From: Diphasiastrum complanatum
Taxonomy: Eukaryota; Streptophyta; Lycopodiopsida; Lycopodiales; Lycopodiaceae
NCBI GenBank assembly: GCA_029204225.1
Contig: CM055107.1
Span: 49,406,546-49,470,545 of the forward strand
DNA: 64,000 nucleotides
Reading direction: 5' to 3'
Shown piece by piece: positions 1 to 8,753 of this stretch. Positions within the stretch are counted from its first letter, which is position 1. Every line of letters starts with the position of its first letter. The position numbers and the translations under genes were made by a program. The notes under the pieces are model-generated. The model saw nothing but the letters and a program-made list of their open reading frames with translations. It was not told where the DNA came from and did not search any database.

Positions 1-1
1 T

Positions 2-1267
2 GAGTTATCTTCATCGAATTCTTTTTATTCTGATATTATTGATTATCTCAAAGATCAGATATATCCTGATGGATATGACTTGGAGAAGAAAACAGTGTTT
101 CAATACAAAGTTGCACCATATACAATTATCAATAATATCCTGTATAAACTTGGTGCTGATAATCAATTAAGAAGGTGTCTTGAAGCCGAACAAATTTCGA
201 GAGTCATCCAAGCCTTACATTCGGAAGATGCCGGAGGTCACTTTGCCCTCAAAAACACTGTTAAAAAGATATTAAATGCCAAGTATTGGTGGCCTACTAT
301 GTTTAAAGATGTCTCTATCTATATTCGATCTTGTGATCCATGCCAAAGGTCTGGTAAACCAACTAAAGCAATGAATTGGCCATTGACACCAATTTTACCG
401 CTCGCACCATTCGAAAAATGGGGGATCGACTTTGTCGGGCCAATCAAACCAGTAACCCGACACACCAAGTGTCGATATATCTTGGTAGCAACGGATTATG
501 CGACAAAGAATGTGGAAGCTGAAGGAACGAAACGAAACGACTCGAAGACTGTCGCAGCTTTTCTTTTCAAATCTATTATTACACGATATGGTTGTCCTTT
601 AGAACTTGTCAGTGATCGAGGAACACACTTTCTGAATGAAACAATTTGACACCTGACAAATTATTTCCAGATCAAACATAGGAAGACAACACCTTATAAT
701 CCGAAAGCTAATGGGTTAACAGAGAGAGCAAATGGCATATTATGTAAGATCCTTAATAAAATTTCTGTTGCACATGCTTCAGACTGGGATCAAAAGTTAC
801 CCTCTGTTCTCTGGGCATATAGAAACACTGAAAAGATCACTACTCAACAGACCCCTTATTATCTTACGTACGGAATGCATCCAATCCTGCCTATCGAATT
901 TGAAATACCTACCTTCCGAATACAAGCAGAACGGACAGAGGCAGACTGTACCAACGAACGGTTATTGATTATCGAAGAACTTTCGGAATCTCGAACACGT
1001 TCACTCGAACTTACAAAGAAAATTCAGGAGCAACGAAAGATTAAATATGATTTTACACTTAAGATCTGCGATCTTAAGACCAATGACTTTGCCCTTGTTT
1101 ATGATAGTCGTCACCAAAAGTTTCCGGGAAAACTTCATATGAAATGGTTGGGACCGTACAAAGTAATCGAAGTATTCGAGAATGGTTCGGTACAACTTGA
1201 GTCACTCGAAGGAGAACTCCTACCTACACGTATTAACGGCTCCAGACTCAAGAAATATTTTATTTAA
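2..1267 (+). pseudogene. Ty3/gypsy integrase (5' partial, one in-frame stop)
   Basis: This is the integrase that inserts the retrotransposon cDNA. The reading frame is open from base 2 to 1267 except for one TGA at 647-649. The N-terminal zinc-binding HHCC domain is visible (His in HSEDAGGH, then CDPCQR). The DDE core has its first Asp in GIDFVGP and second Asp in VSDRGTHF. After the stop the same frame continues with YNPKANGLTERANG, which supplies the catalytic Glu. The C-terminal part contains KWLGPYKV, the usual gypsy chromodomain-like or GPY/F tail (GPY seen). The stop sits where family members usually have Arg, so a CGA-to-TGA change is likely. The frame continues upstream of the window. 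Confidence 0.9.
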
Positions 1268-1360
1268 CGAATATCATCCGATCATTCATTCGAATATCAT
1301 CCGATCATTCATTCGAATACCACCCGAACATCCTTCGAATACTATCATCCGAACATCATT
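1268..1360 (+). repeat. short tandem repeat, about 23-bp unit
   Basis: Directly after the integrase stop, a unit of the form ATTCGAATATCATCCGATC repeats about four times with increasing divergence, alternating with variants such as ATACCACCCGAACATCC. It lies in the spacer between integrase and the extra ORF of the gypsy element. No function is visible. Confidence 0.75.
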
Positions 1361-1375
1361 CGAGTCTTATTTGCG

Positions 1376-1492
1376 TATTTATTAATACTTATTTATTTTT
1401 ATTTTTATTTATTTATTTATATTACTTATTTATTTATTTATTTATTCTATTTATTTATTTTTATTTGTTTATTTATTTATTTACTTATCGAC
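1376..1492 (+). repeat. TATT-type simple repeat
   Basis: About 115 bases made almost entirely of TTTA/TATT units with a few interruptions. It separates integrase from the extra ORF. The remaining spacer to 1778 shows no recognisable feature; the upstream in-frame codons from 1623 look non-coding compared with the ORF starting at 1779. Confidence 0.8.
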
Positions 1493-1778
1493 TTAATTAC
1501 TCATTTATTACTCTCTTAAATTCAAACGGTCTTAAGATACTTATCATGTTAACTTTCACCGCCGTCATGAAGATTTCATTAGATACCGCCTTAAGTATAG
1601 GTTTACAGTTGTCAAATCAACTATGCCACGTCACCATCCTCTTCTTCCATCCTTTGTTACCATAAACCCCTTACCTTCTAATTTTTACTCTTACACTTTC
1701 AAATTTTCCTTTGTGTTTAATTGCGATCCATTTTCCTCTTCTACGATTGCGATTCTTGCACACAACCATCCGACAAAT

Positions 1779-4325
1779 ATGGATACGAGTTCAAGCAGCG
1801 CCATATCATGGAAGGTTCGCGCCTCTATTCGGCTGGCGTCGATTCAGTCCTTGTTGGACCGTTGCCGGTTGGGTAACATGAAGGTGGACCCCTCTATTGT
1901 GCTAACCAACGTCAGTGAAGAATTCGTGAATTCTATTCACAAAGTCACTGATGTTGATTTCAAGGTCAAACTGCGCAACACCGCCTGCTTGATCAACGAA
2001 AGAATTTTCTCTACAGCCCTTGGATTACCGACTGATGGAGTCTGTAATTCAACTTCCAAGGATGCTGTGGAGGAAACAAAATACTTCCTAGCAAACTGCT
2101 ATGTCCCCAGCAAGGGATACAAAATCTCGATGACGAAGGACACTCAGCTGAAGCTGCTTTGTAAGTATGCCAATCAAGTCCTGTTCATCACTGATGCTGA
2201 TGCAACTATTTCAGTACAGAACTTTGGCTACTTACTGGATGCGCTTGAGGGAAATCCCGTCTGTTTCGGCCTGATTGCCTTCAAAGCTTTTCTGAGGTGG
2301 GTCAAGCACAGAAAATTCACAGTAGTCGGAGCTCATATCTCTCGACTCTGTGAATATCTTGGAATTCTAACGGAAGCCGAGCAGAATAGCTTAGTTGGCA
2401 GACTGGTTCCGACAACAAAGGTGGATTTCTCAAGCCTTCTGCAGTCAGCTACTCCAAGTATTGCAGCAACAGCCATGGAAATCACAGAGGAAGCAACTCA
2501 AAAGGAGCCTAACACTGGCTCAGAACCGGGGCAGGACAGAAGTAAAGCTGCGGATGAAGACATCACCGAATCAGAAGAAGACCCTAATGCATTTCAGAAT
2601 CAAGGGTTGGGTGATCTTTCTGAGGGGGCCAGACAAATCATACAAGAAGTTCGAAGGTATGATATGAATATCCAACGAGGAATGATGCAATTATTCAAAA
2701 CATCAGATGAGATGAAAGAGAAAATCGACGAGTCGAAGACTCGAATCGAAATGCTCGAAGCAGACAACGCGAAGTTGCTTGAGCGAAATCAATCATTGGG
2801 TCGACAAGTTCAACAGTTGACCCACGAAAATGATTCTTTGAAAGCGACAAACAAGGCGATTGATGCCAAATCTGCAGAAGTGCAGAAATTCTTTCATGCT
2901 TTGCAGATGGAGCATGAGAAGGTCAAATCTGCTAATGAAAAGTTGCAGATATCACTTCAAGAATCTGCCCTGAAGAAAATAAAGGCAGAAACTGCCTTAC
3001 AACTATGCAGCACTTCGGGCACTGCACAAATTGATCCTATGAAGCTGAATACACTTCAGGATCAGATGCTCGAAAATTTTCGCATCGATTTTCTGCAACC
3101 CCTCGAAGACGACAAAGCTCTACTCGAAGAGGAGTTAGCAGAGCTGAAGGAGTTGTCGGCAATCGGAGGTTGTACCGGCCCAGATGCACATACCGAATAT
3201 ACAAAGGCTCTGGACACAATCGAACAGCTGTCAACCGAACTTAAATCTGTAACAGCTTGTTTGGGAGTTGCTGATCATTTGGAGTATGCACAGGCATTAG
3301 TGCAAATATCAGACCTGCAAAAAGAAGTAACAACTTTCAAGCAGCAGCTCGATGATCAGAACTTCGCGATTACACTTCATTCGCATGAAACGACAGAAGT
3401 ACCACCAAAGGCAAAGCGCACAAAAAGAAATCAGTCGAAGGTATGTGCTGAACGTTTCAAAGTTTTTTCAAAGAAATTTTGGAAATGGACGCCTCATCAC
3501 CTTAACGTCGAATTGCAATGGCATGTCGATTATTTGATGCTACCAGGCACAGTAGGCATTGCCTTCGACGATTGGAAAATTGAGTGGGAAAAGGGCGAAT
3601 TTCTCTGGTTATGGGACCAGTTAGACATAGAGCAGAAAGGATGCTTATGCTGGGCAATCCTACAGGGCAAGTTTAAAGTCTGTCCATTCGGGTCAGTCGA
3701 ATTGTATATAGGATCAACCTGTATGTATGCTTTAGAATATATTCGAATCAAAGAACTACAATTTTTGGAGGTCGACGATCGAAAACGACAATTTTGGAGA
3801 CGACACTGTCAATTCGAACTGTACAAACCAACAGAGCGTGCGGACATAGCAGCATTCGACAATGCGGGTTTGCTGATCAATATAAATATGGCGTATCCTG
3901 AACTATATGAGATCTACATTGACTGGGAGCGCAATTTTGCTGAATATTTTGCAGAAATCAAACACAGTCTGCAGGATCGAACGAAGTCCCGTGCTTATAA
4001 ATTATTTTGTACATATGCTTATCGACAGTTCGGCACATTTGCAGCAAAGACCTTATTTTTTGTACAAAATTTGTATATTAAGTGTAATTATTTACAGCAT
4101 TCAGCACGATTCTTTCGAGAGATCAGATTAAGGAACGATTCGGAGGAAGATGTCAAATTAGTACAAGAATTATTTGATGGCACTCTTCTTCCGATACATT
4201 TAGAAGAATTCGGAAATCTTGCTATTGGCAGATACTCTCGTTCTCGAGAAAAACTATTGTTACTCGAATGTCAAAGGGATTTAGACCTCGCTCAGCAATT
4301 ATATGACGAGATGTATCAAGACTAA
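1779..4325 (+). CDS. extra ORF of gypsy element, 848-aa coiled-coil protein
   Basis: An uninterrupted 848-codon ORF lies between integrase and the 3' LTR on the coding strand of the gypsy element. I place the start at 1779 (NMDTSSSS), where protein-like composition begins; an in-frame ATG at 1623 would add 52 residues. Residues 1-230 look globular and helical, with LRNTACLINERIF and a region that may resemble the 'putative plant transposon protein' domains in some gypsy extra ORFs. An acidic linker follows (about 235-280), then two long coiled coils (about 282-409 and 435-529), a basic patch PPKAKRTKRNQSK near 542-554 that could be a nuclear signal, and a Trp/Tyr-rich C-terminal domain (555-848). 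No enzyme motif is visible. Its role is unknown; position suggests an accessory retrotransposon protein. Confidence 0.75.
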   Translation: MDTSSSSAISWKVRASIRLASIQSLLDRCRLGNMKVDPSIVLTNVSEEFVNSIHKVTDVDFKVKLRNTACLINERIFSTALGLPTDGVCNSTSKDAVEETKYFLANCYVPSKGYKISMTKDTQLKLLCKYANQVLFITDADATISVQNFGYLLDALEGNPVCFGLIAFKAFLRWVKHRKFTVVGAHISRLCEYLGILTEAEQNSLVGRLVPTTKVDFSSLLQSATPSIAATAMEITEEATQKEPNTGSEPGQDRSKAADEDITESEEDPNAFQNQGLGDLSEGARQIIQEVRRYDMNIQRGMMQLFKTSDEMKEKIDESKTRIEMLEADNAKLLERNQSLGRQVQQLTHENDSLKATNKAIDAKSAEVQKFFHALQMEHEKVKSANEKLQISLQESALKKIKAETALQLCSTSGTAQIDPMKLNTLQDQMLENFRIDFLQPLEDDKALLEEELAELKELSAIGGCTGPDAHTEYTKALDTIEQLSTELKSVTACLGVADHLEYAQALVQISDLQKEVTTFKQQLDDQNFAITLHSHETTEVPPKAKRTKRNQSKVCAERFKVFSKKFWKWTPHHLNVELQWHVDYLMLPGTVGIAFDDWKIEWEKGEFLWLWDQLDIEQKGCLCWAILQGKFKVCPFGSVELYIGSTCMYALEYIRIKELQFLEVDDRKRQFWRRHCQFELYKPTERADIAAFDNAGLLININMAYPELYEIYIDWERNFAEYFAEIKHSLQDRTKSRAYKLFCTYAYRQFGTFAAKTLFFVQNLYIKCNYLQHSARFFREIRLRNDSEEDVKLVQELFDGTLLPIHLEEFGNLAIGRYSRSREKLLLLECQRDLDLAQQLYDEMYQD

Positions 4326-4532
4326 AGAGTTCTTTTCCAAATCCTTTACCTATGTGATGCTGTATCTGATGTTTTCAAATACTTGAAGGCAATAACCATC
4401 AATTCGAATAAAGTTCCTACTGAAGAAATATCTTTTAAAGACGAATTGATCAACGAACCGAATATATTCTTTTCTAATCAACGACCAAATCTCAAAAAGA
4501 ATACTGTTTGTTCACGAGGATGTTTCACATTT

Positions 4533-4543
4533 GAGGAGGGGGA
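4533..4543 (+). promoter_or_regulatory. polypurine tract (plus-strand primer)
   Basis: GAGGAGGGGGA lies just before the sequence TATGTGAAG that begins the LTR. A purine run directly upstream of a 3' LTR primes plus-strand cDNA synthesis in LTR retrotransposons. The position, after the last ORF and before TG, fits well. Confidence 0.75.
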
Positions 4544-4545
4544 TA

Positions 4546-5763
4546 TGTGAAGATGTGTATTTATTAAACAACGAATATACATCCGAATGAAGCAATATAT
4601 ATTCACATAAGAAGACAAGAGCTGGATACATTTATAATGAAGGGACCTGCCTATATTTTTCGCGACATACTAAATATCACATATAAAGGACAAGTCCTCA
4701 GCAATGAAGCGACATCTACAACAACCCTTAAATAAAGACACTTACATGAAACGACTCGATCCGAATCTACAATTCTAACTATAGTAATCTAAACTCAGGG
4801 TTAGATACATCTTTGCGGTATAATCTACATACGTGTCAGATATATATTGGTTAACCTTATTCAGTAAAGTGACACGCCTCTAATTTATAAAGACGTGATT
4901 GTTCGCTCTGAAGATGATAAAGAGAAGACACGATTCAGTCTTACTCACCAGGAGATATAGTTTATGTATTCGCTGAGAGATAAAAGTTTATGTACTTGTG
5001 AGAGATCTTCTGAAGTACTCTAACAATCTTTCTTATATAAATCTATCTCTGGTCAGACAGTTGCATAAGCACATTACAGTCTATGCTGTGTATCCGTAAA
5101 AGTGTTCTAACGAACTGTCTTAAAACTAACTTATTCGTTCATTCGAATATTTGTTCGACACTCGAATACTTGTTCGATACCCGAATAACGTTTATCATCA
5201 TAAGTCTATCTCAGTCATCGATAGAAAAGTATGTATACAACTGAATTGATAGTCCCTGTCTGAAGAATTGAGATAAGATATCTGTATTCTGAATATCTCC
5301 GAACATATGTTTCTAACATATTCGAAGATTATACAAGAGATTTAACTCTGAGGAGAACACTAGTTGTTGAGGACTACTGTTTAACTTTTGTTAATCCAAG
5401 AATAAGATTAACTTTGATCACTGATGAACGAATACATCGAAATCAATCCGAATTCTTGCCGACACCTTAATCAGATAGAGTGGAGTACATTCGTACTACT
5501 CTGATAACAATTCTCTTGTAGAACGCCAATTCTTCGATTCGAAAGAGAAGACTGATATTCCAATTTTAAACATTCATTTATCCATTACGTAATACTGGTT
5601 ACTTAACCCAAATGTCTGTTTGACAACCAGACTAATTCTCCATTTTATATCATACGAATAAGTCAGAACAATATCAACATTATACCATAAAGAAGCTATC
5701 CTCTTGGGGATTCAACATTAAATACTACAAAACTATACCAAATACAATTGGTATACCACGACA
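4546..5763 (+). repeat. 3' LTR of gypsy element
   Basis: Non-coding sequence of about 1218 bp that starts TGTGAAGATG after the polypurine tract and ends CCACGACA before the telomeric repeats, giving the short TGT...ACA terminal inversion. It contains clustered ATTCGAATA-type motifs (5130-5190). The partner LTR is outside the window, so identity and age cannot be judged and the right edge rests only on the CA rule and the abrupt change of sequence. Confidence 0.65.
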
Positions 5764-5803
5764 TAACCCTAAACCCTAAACCCTAAACCCTAAACCCTAA
5801 ACC
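5764..5803 (+). repeat. interstitial telomeric repeat (CCCTAAA)x5
   Basis: Five consecutive CCCTAAA units, the plant telomere sequence read on the C-rich strand, between the end of the gypsy LTR and the copia-A fragment. The repeats are nearly perfect. This is an interstitial telomeric site: a repair scar, a fusion remnant or a retrotransposon target. Confidence 0.9.
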
Positions 5804-6547
5804 GTGTGAAGGGCTATAGATGTTTTAATCTAGTGGAAAACAAAATCCATGTAAGTCGTGATGTTATCTTTGATGAGTCCAAGATGTATGAAGACGAGGA
5901 TGCTGAGAAGATAGATACATCCAGTGGGAAAGATGGTATAGTGAGGATACCACTAGATGATGATCCATTCATTTACCTTCCAAGTGATGAAAAAGAGGAT
6001 ACATCTCAAGATACTACTACTCAATCTCAAGAGATAGGTTGGAGAGGTAGGGACAAACCTTTTGGTGCAAGAAGGATTGAAGTTGCAGGTGACAAACGCA
6101 AGGAGAAGAATGTACCGTGGGATACATTTTCACCAGGAAGCCGACCACCTGACAGGAAGCTCCCTAAGTGGTTTGAGAGATTGTTGGAGAGCCGCGACAT
6201 GGATGACTTTCCAGGATCATCTAGCTAGGGAGAGCTACGAAGATCAACAAGAGAGAAGACACAACTTGAAAGGTATGAATCAAATTATGCTCTCTTATCT
6301 ACCATTATTCAAAGCAAAAAACCTTCGACTTATGGTGAGATGATGACATTTGGGTCAAGGCCATGGGAGAAGAGATGGAGTCAATTGCTAAACATAACAC
6401 ATGGGACTTAGTAGGACCATCAGTTGGCAAGAAACCCATTAATTGCAAATGGGTATATAGGACTCCATACCATGCACATGGAAGTATAGCAAATCACAAG
6501 GCAAGATTGGTGATCAAAGGGTATGCACAAAGTAAAGGCATCGACTA
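5804..6547 (+). pseudogene. Ty1/copia fragment, integrase end to start of RT (copia-A family)
   Basis: The translation reads KNKIHVSRDVIFDESKMY-like sequence, then an acidic linker with PSDEKEDTSQDTT and WRGRDKPFGARR, then GELRRSTREK and the beginning of reverse transcriptase (WDLVGPSVGKKPINCKWVYR). It is about 90% like the same segment of the copia on the - strand near 40.7-41.5 kb, so both belong to one family. A TAG at 6226-6228, a frameshift near 6290-6360 and truncation at both ends make it dead. It starts directly at the telomeric repeats and ends at RT residues around GYAQSKGID, where unrelated sequence begins. Confidence 0.85.
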
Positions 6548-6558
6548 ATCAATTCCAC

Positions 6559-6950
6559 CAACAAGGTCATCTGTTTCAAACTCTACAAAGTCGGAGAATT
6601 TAGAAATTGTGCCGGATAATAAACATAGCACCTCATCCTCACGATAGTCAAAAAAACTGACAGAAATCAGCTCTAGTAATATAAACATCGTCATTTATAT
6701 AATACACTGGCAAATTAAAGAGACATTTAGATTCATCTATAGGGATCGATTCATCAGCAGTAATATTATGGCCAATGAAAGAATCCCGAAGCACATTAGT
6801 ATTTACATCAAGAAAATCAATATCCTTATCAGGGGCGTCGATAAGGAAGTGACTAATACCCATAAAGGATGATTGAACTGAGGATGATGCCATACGAGGA
6901 TCAGCAACAAAAACTTCTTCATCATTCGGGATCTGAACTAATAGGAAAAG
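6559..6950 (-). pseudogene. unidentified coding-like fragment
   Basis: Reading right to left from about 6950, a possible splice acceptor (CCTATTAG) precedes a protein-like stretch containing PNDEEVFVADPRM, then HFLIDAPDKDIDFLD and ADESIPIDESKCLF. At 6650 a run of seven T shifts the frame, or an intron ends, and the next frame continues DYREDEVLCLLSG...FETDDLVGGID to a TAG near 6545. The composition is that of a real acidic protein, not random AT-rich translation. I do not recognise the family. It could be a captured host exon or part of a transposon gene. It abuts the truncated copia-A fragment. Confidence 0.3.
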
Positions 6951-7104
6951 TACAAAACCAATATGGTATTCAAAAAATGGACATTTTGTGTTGCAGTAAA
7001 GACACATTGAAGTGCTTTTAAACAGATCGAACAATTTAGTGAACATTCTATGTAGTCTCTGCTTGAACAATGGGAAGAAATGGACAAGGTCAACATAATG
7101 CATG

Positions 7105-7330
7105 TAGGAGAGTGAACCTATGGAGATAATAGGTATACTGAGTATATCCCTGAATCTAATATAATGTTCATAAAATACTTCAGAATTGGATTGTAGAATC
7201 TTGAAAACATTTAAATATGGTCAAAATAGGCTGTGGAAGTAGTCTAGGTTGTTAATAATCCCAAATTTAGTAAGAAATGCACTTAGGCCACAATCTCAGG
7301 TAGATTCTGAGGATGAGGCCATGGTACTAC
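7105..7330. other. spacer without recognisable features
   Basis: Between the coding-like fragment and the palindrome array. No ORF with protein-like composition or repeat structure is visible. Confidence 0.5.
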
Positions 7331-7333
7331 GAT

Positions 7334-8106
7334 AGATATCGCACCTGTGCGCGAGGGAGACAATACAAAAAAAGAAATTGTAAAGAGCATGCAACAGAGG
7401 GATATGTATGGTAGATAGAACCGGGATATCACACTTGTGCGCAGGTAAAGATCAAGAAATAACAAGCAACACAAAAGTGGGCAGACAAGAGCGATATGCC
7501 ATGAAATTTGAGAAAAGAAAAGCAAAAAATTAATCGGGTTGCATGTCTTTTATAGGGAATTTTTTTACACATGCGGTCAACAGTCAACAGACACGTGTTG
7601 GCTCTCGATTCGTTCACACGCTTTGGCACGTGTGACGTGACAGCTGGACACGTGTGAAATGACATCGGGACAAGTCTCTGGTGTACGTACGATCAAACAC
7701 GTGAGAGATGACACCCTTACATGTGTTGCCAGATCATTGGTTGGACAGTTGCCATGTGTCAATTTTATACAATTTGACAGTTCGCACGTGCGTATCGCGA
7801 TATATAACTCACAAACTATGAGGCATTTTTTTCACTTTTTTTTTTCCTCCGCATATCGCACTTGTGCGCGACCTTCTTATTGACTATTCTACATACTATC
7901 TTCCCTGCGCACAGGTCTGATATCCCGGCATACGTGTCTCCACATATTGCACTTGTGCGCCTCTATTCTATATTGACTGATCTCACTTACACTTCTCTCG
8001 CACAAGTCCAATATATGGTACAGAATCTTTTTACATATCGCTCCTCTGCAAATGCTTTGGATCCCTCCCCTTCCTATGTTGCTGATCACGCACAAGTGCA
8101 ATATCC
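7334..8106. repeat. palindrome array, unit GATATCGCACTTGTGCGC
   Basis: Seven diverged copies of an 18-20 bp motif lie at 7334, 7423, 7852, 7905 (reverse), 7942, 7998 (reverse) and 8088 (reverse). The core GCACTTGTGC is itself nearly palindromic. Between the two clusters (7590-7800) a second motif, ACACGTGT with variants followed by GA(A/G)ATGACA, recurs about five times. Arrays of short motifs in both orientations at element ends are typical of CACTA subterminal regions, but no transposase ORF is adjacent here. It may be a small non-autonomous element. Confidence 0.6.
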
Positions 8107-8110
8107 CTCA

Positions 8111-8547
8111 TAATAGCCCTATGGAGAGGAGAAAACACATGAAGAGAGAATTCTTCTTTGCTGGTGCATGCTCAGCCCTTGCTTATCATCGGACTTATTC
8201 TCAATTACTTGGAGATAACTTAGAGTGCGCAGTTTCTATCCACTATTGTTTTGTGCTCATTAGCATCTAATTTTGTTTTTCTGAATCAATACTATCTTCT
8301 TATTGCGTTCAGTGTATGTCATAATGCATGCATCTATGTATTGCTTTTGTAACTAATAGAAATTGTCTGAGAATTCAATACTTTATGTTTGGCTACGTAA
8401 TCACTTAGTATCTAGCAATTTCAAAGTTAGTTGCTAAAGATTGAACGTGATTTTCATCACTACTGCTTTGTTTAATTTTTTGATAGACGTAGTCATGCAT
8501 TGGAAGTCGGAAGTTTCCACGTTACATTATCTATCCTATTTCTCACA
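8111..8547 (+). repeat. 5' LTR of copia-D (left edge uncertain)
   Basis: The sequence ends CTCACA directly before a perfect copia primer-binding site, so it is the end of a 5' LTR. The left edge is not resolved because no 3' LTR copy was found; it probably lies between the palindrome array (ending 8106) and about 8170. Confidence 0.55.
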
Positions 8548-8559
8548 TGGTATCAGAGC
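8548..8559 (+). promoter_or_regulatory. primer-binding site, initiator Met-tRNA type
   Basis: TGGTATCAGAGC is the standard Ty1/copia site complementary to the 3' end of initiator methionine tRNA. It follows the CA that ends the LTR. A gag ATG follows at 8754. Confidence 0.9.
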
Positions 8560-8753
8560 GTTGATATTTCTTCAGGGCCTAATACTATTTCGATATCATA
8601 GCGAAAGCTCTAATACTTGATATCTTTCGCGATATCAAATTGATATCATAATCTTTAGTTCCTTTCATCGTTTCAGTATCAGAGAATCGATTTGCTATTA
8701 TTGGCATTACTACATCTTAGCGTCATCGATATAATCGACAGACTAAGTTCCAG

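Larger units (their letters stand above)
1..5763 (+). mobile_element. Ty3/gypsy LTR retrotransposon, 3' part
   Basis: The window opens inside a Ty3/gypsy element. In order come the integrase (2-1267), a short tandem-repeat spacer, an extra 848-codon ORF (1779-4325), a polypurine tract (4533-4543) and a 3' LTR of about 1.2 kb (4546-5763, TGTG...GACA). The order integrase, extra ORF, PPT, LTR identifies this as the 3' half of one element on the + strand. The 5' LTR, gag, protease, reverse transcriptase and RNase H must lie before base 1. The one clear defect in the integrase is a single TGA, so the insertion may be fairly young. The motif ATTCGAATA is frequent in the spacer and LTR. The LTR edges come from the TG/CA rule and PPT adjacency and cannot be confirmed without the 5' LTR. 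Confidence 0.85.

Noticed and set aside
1465-1665. Tyr/Phe-rich short ORF over the TATT repeat
   Set aside because: Low-complexity AT sequence and a shadow of the region before the 848-codon ORF.
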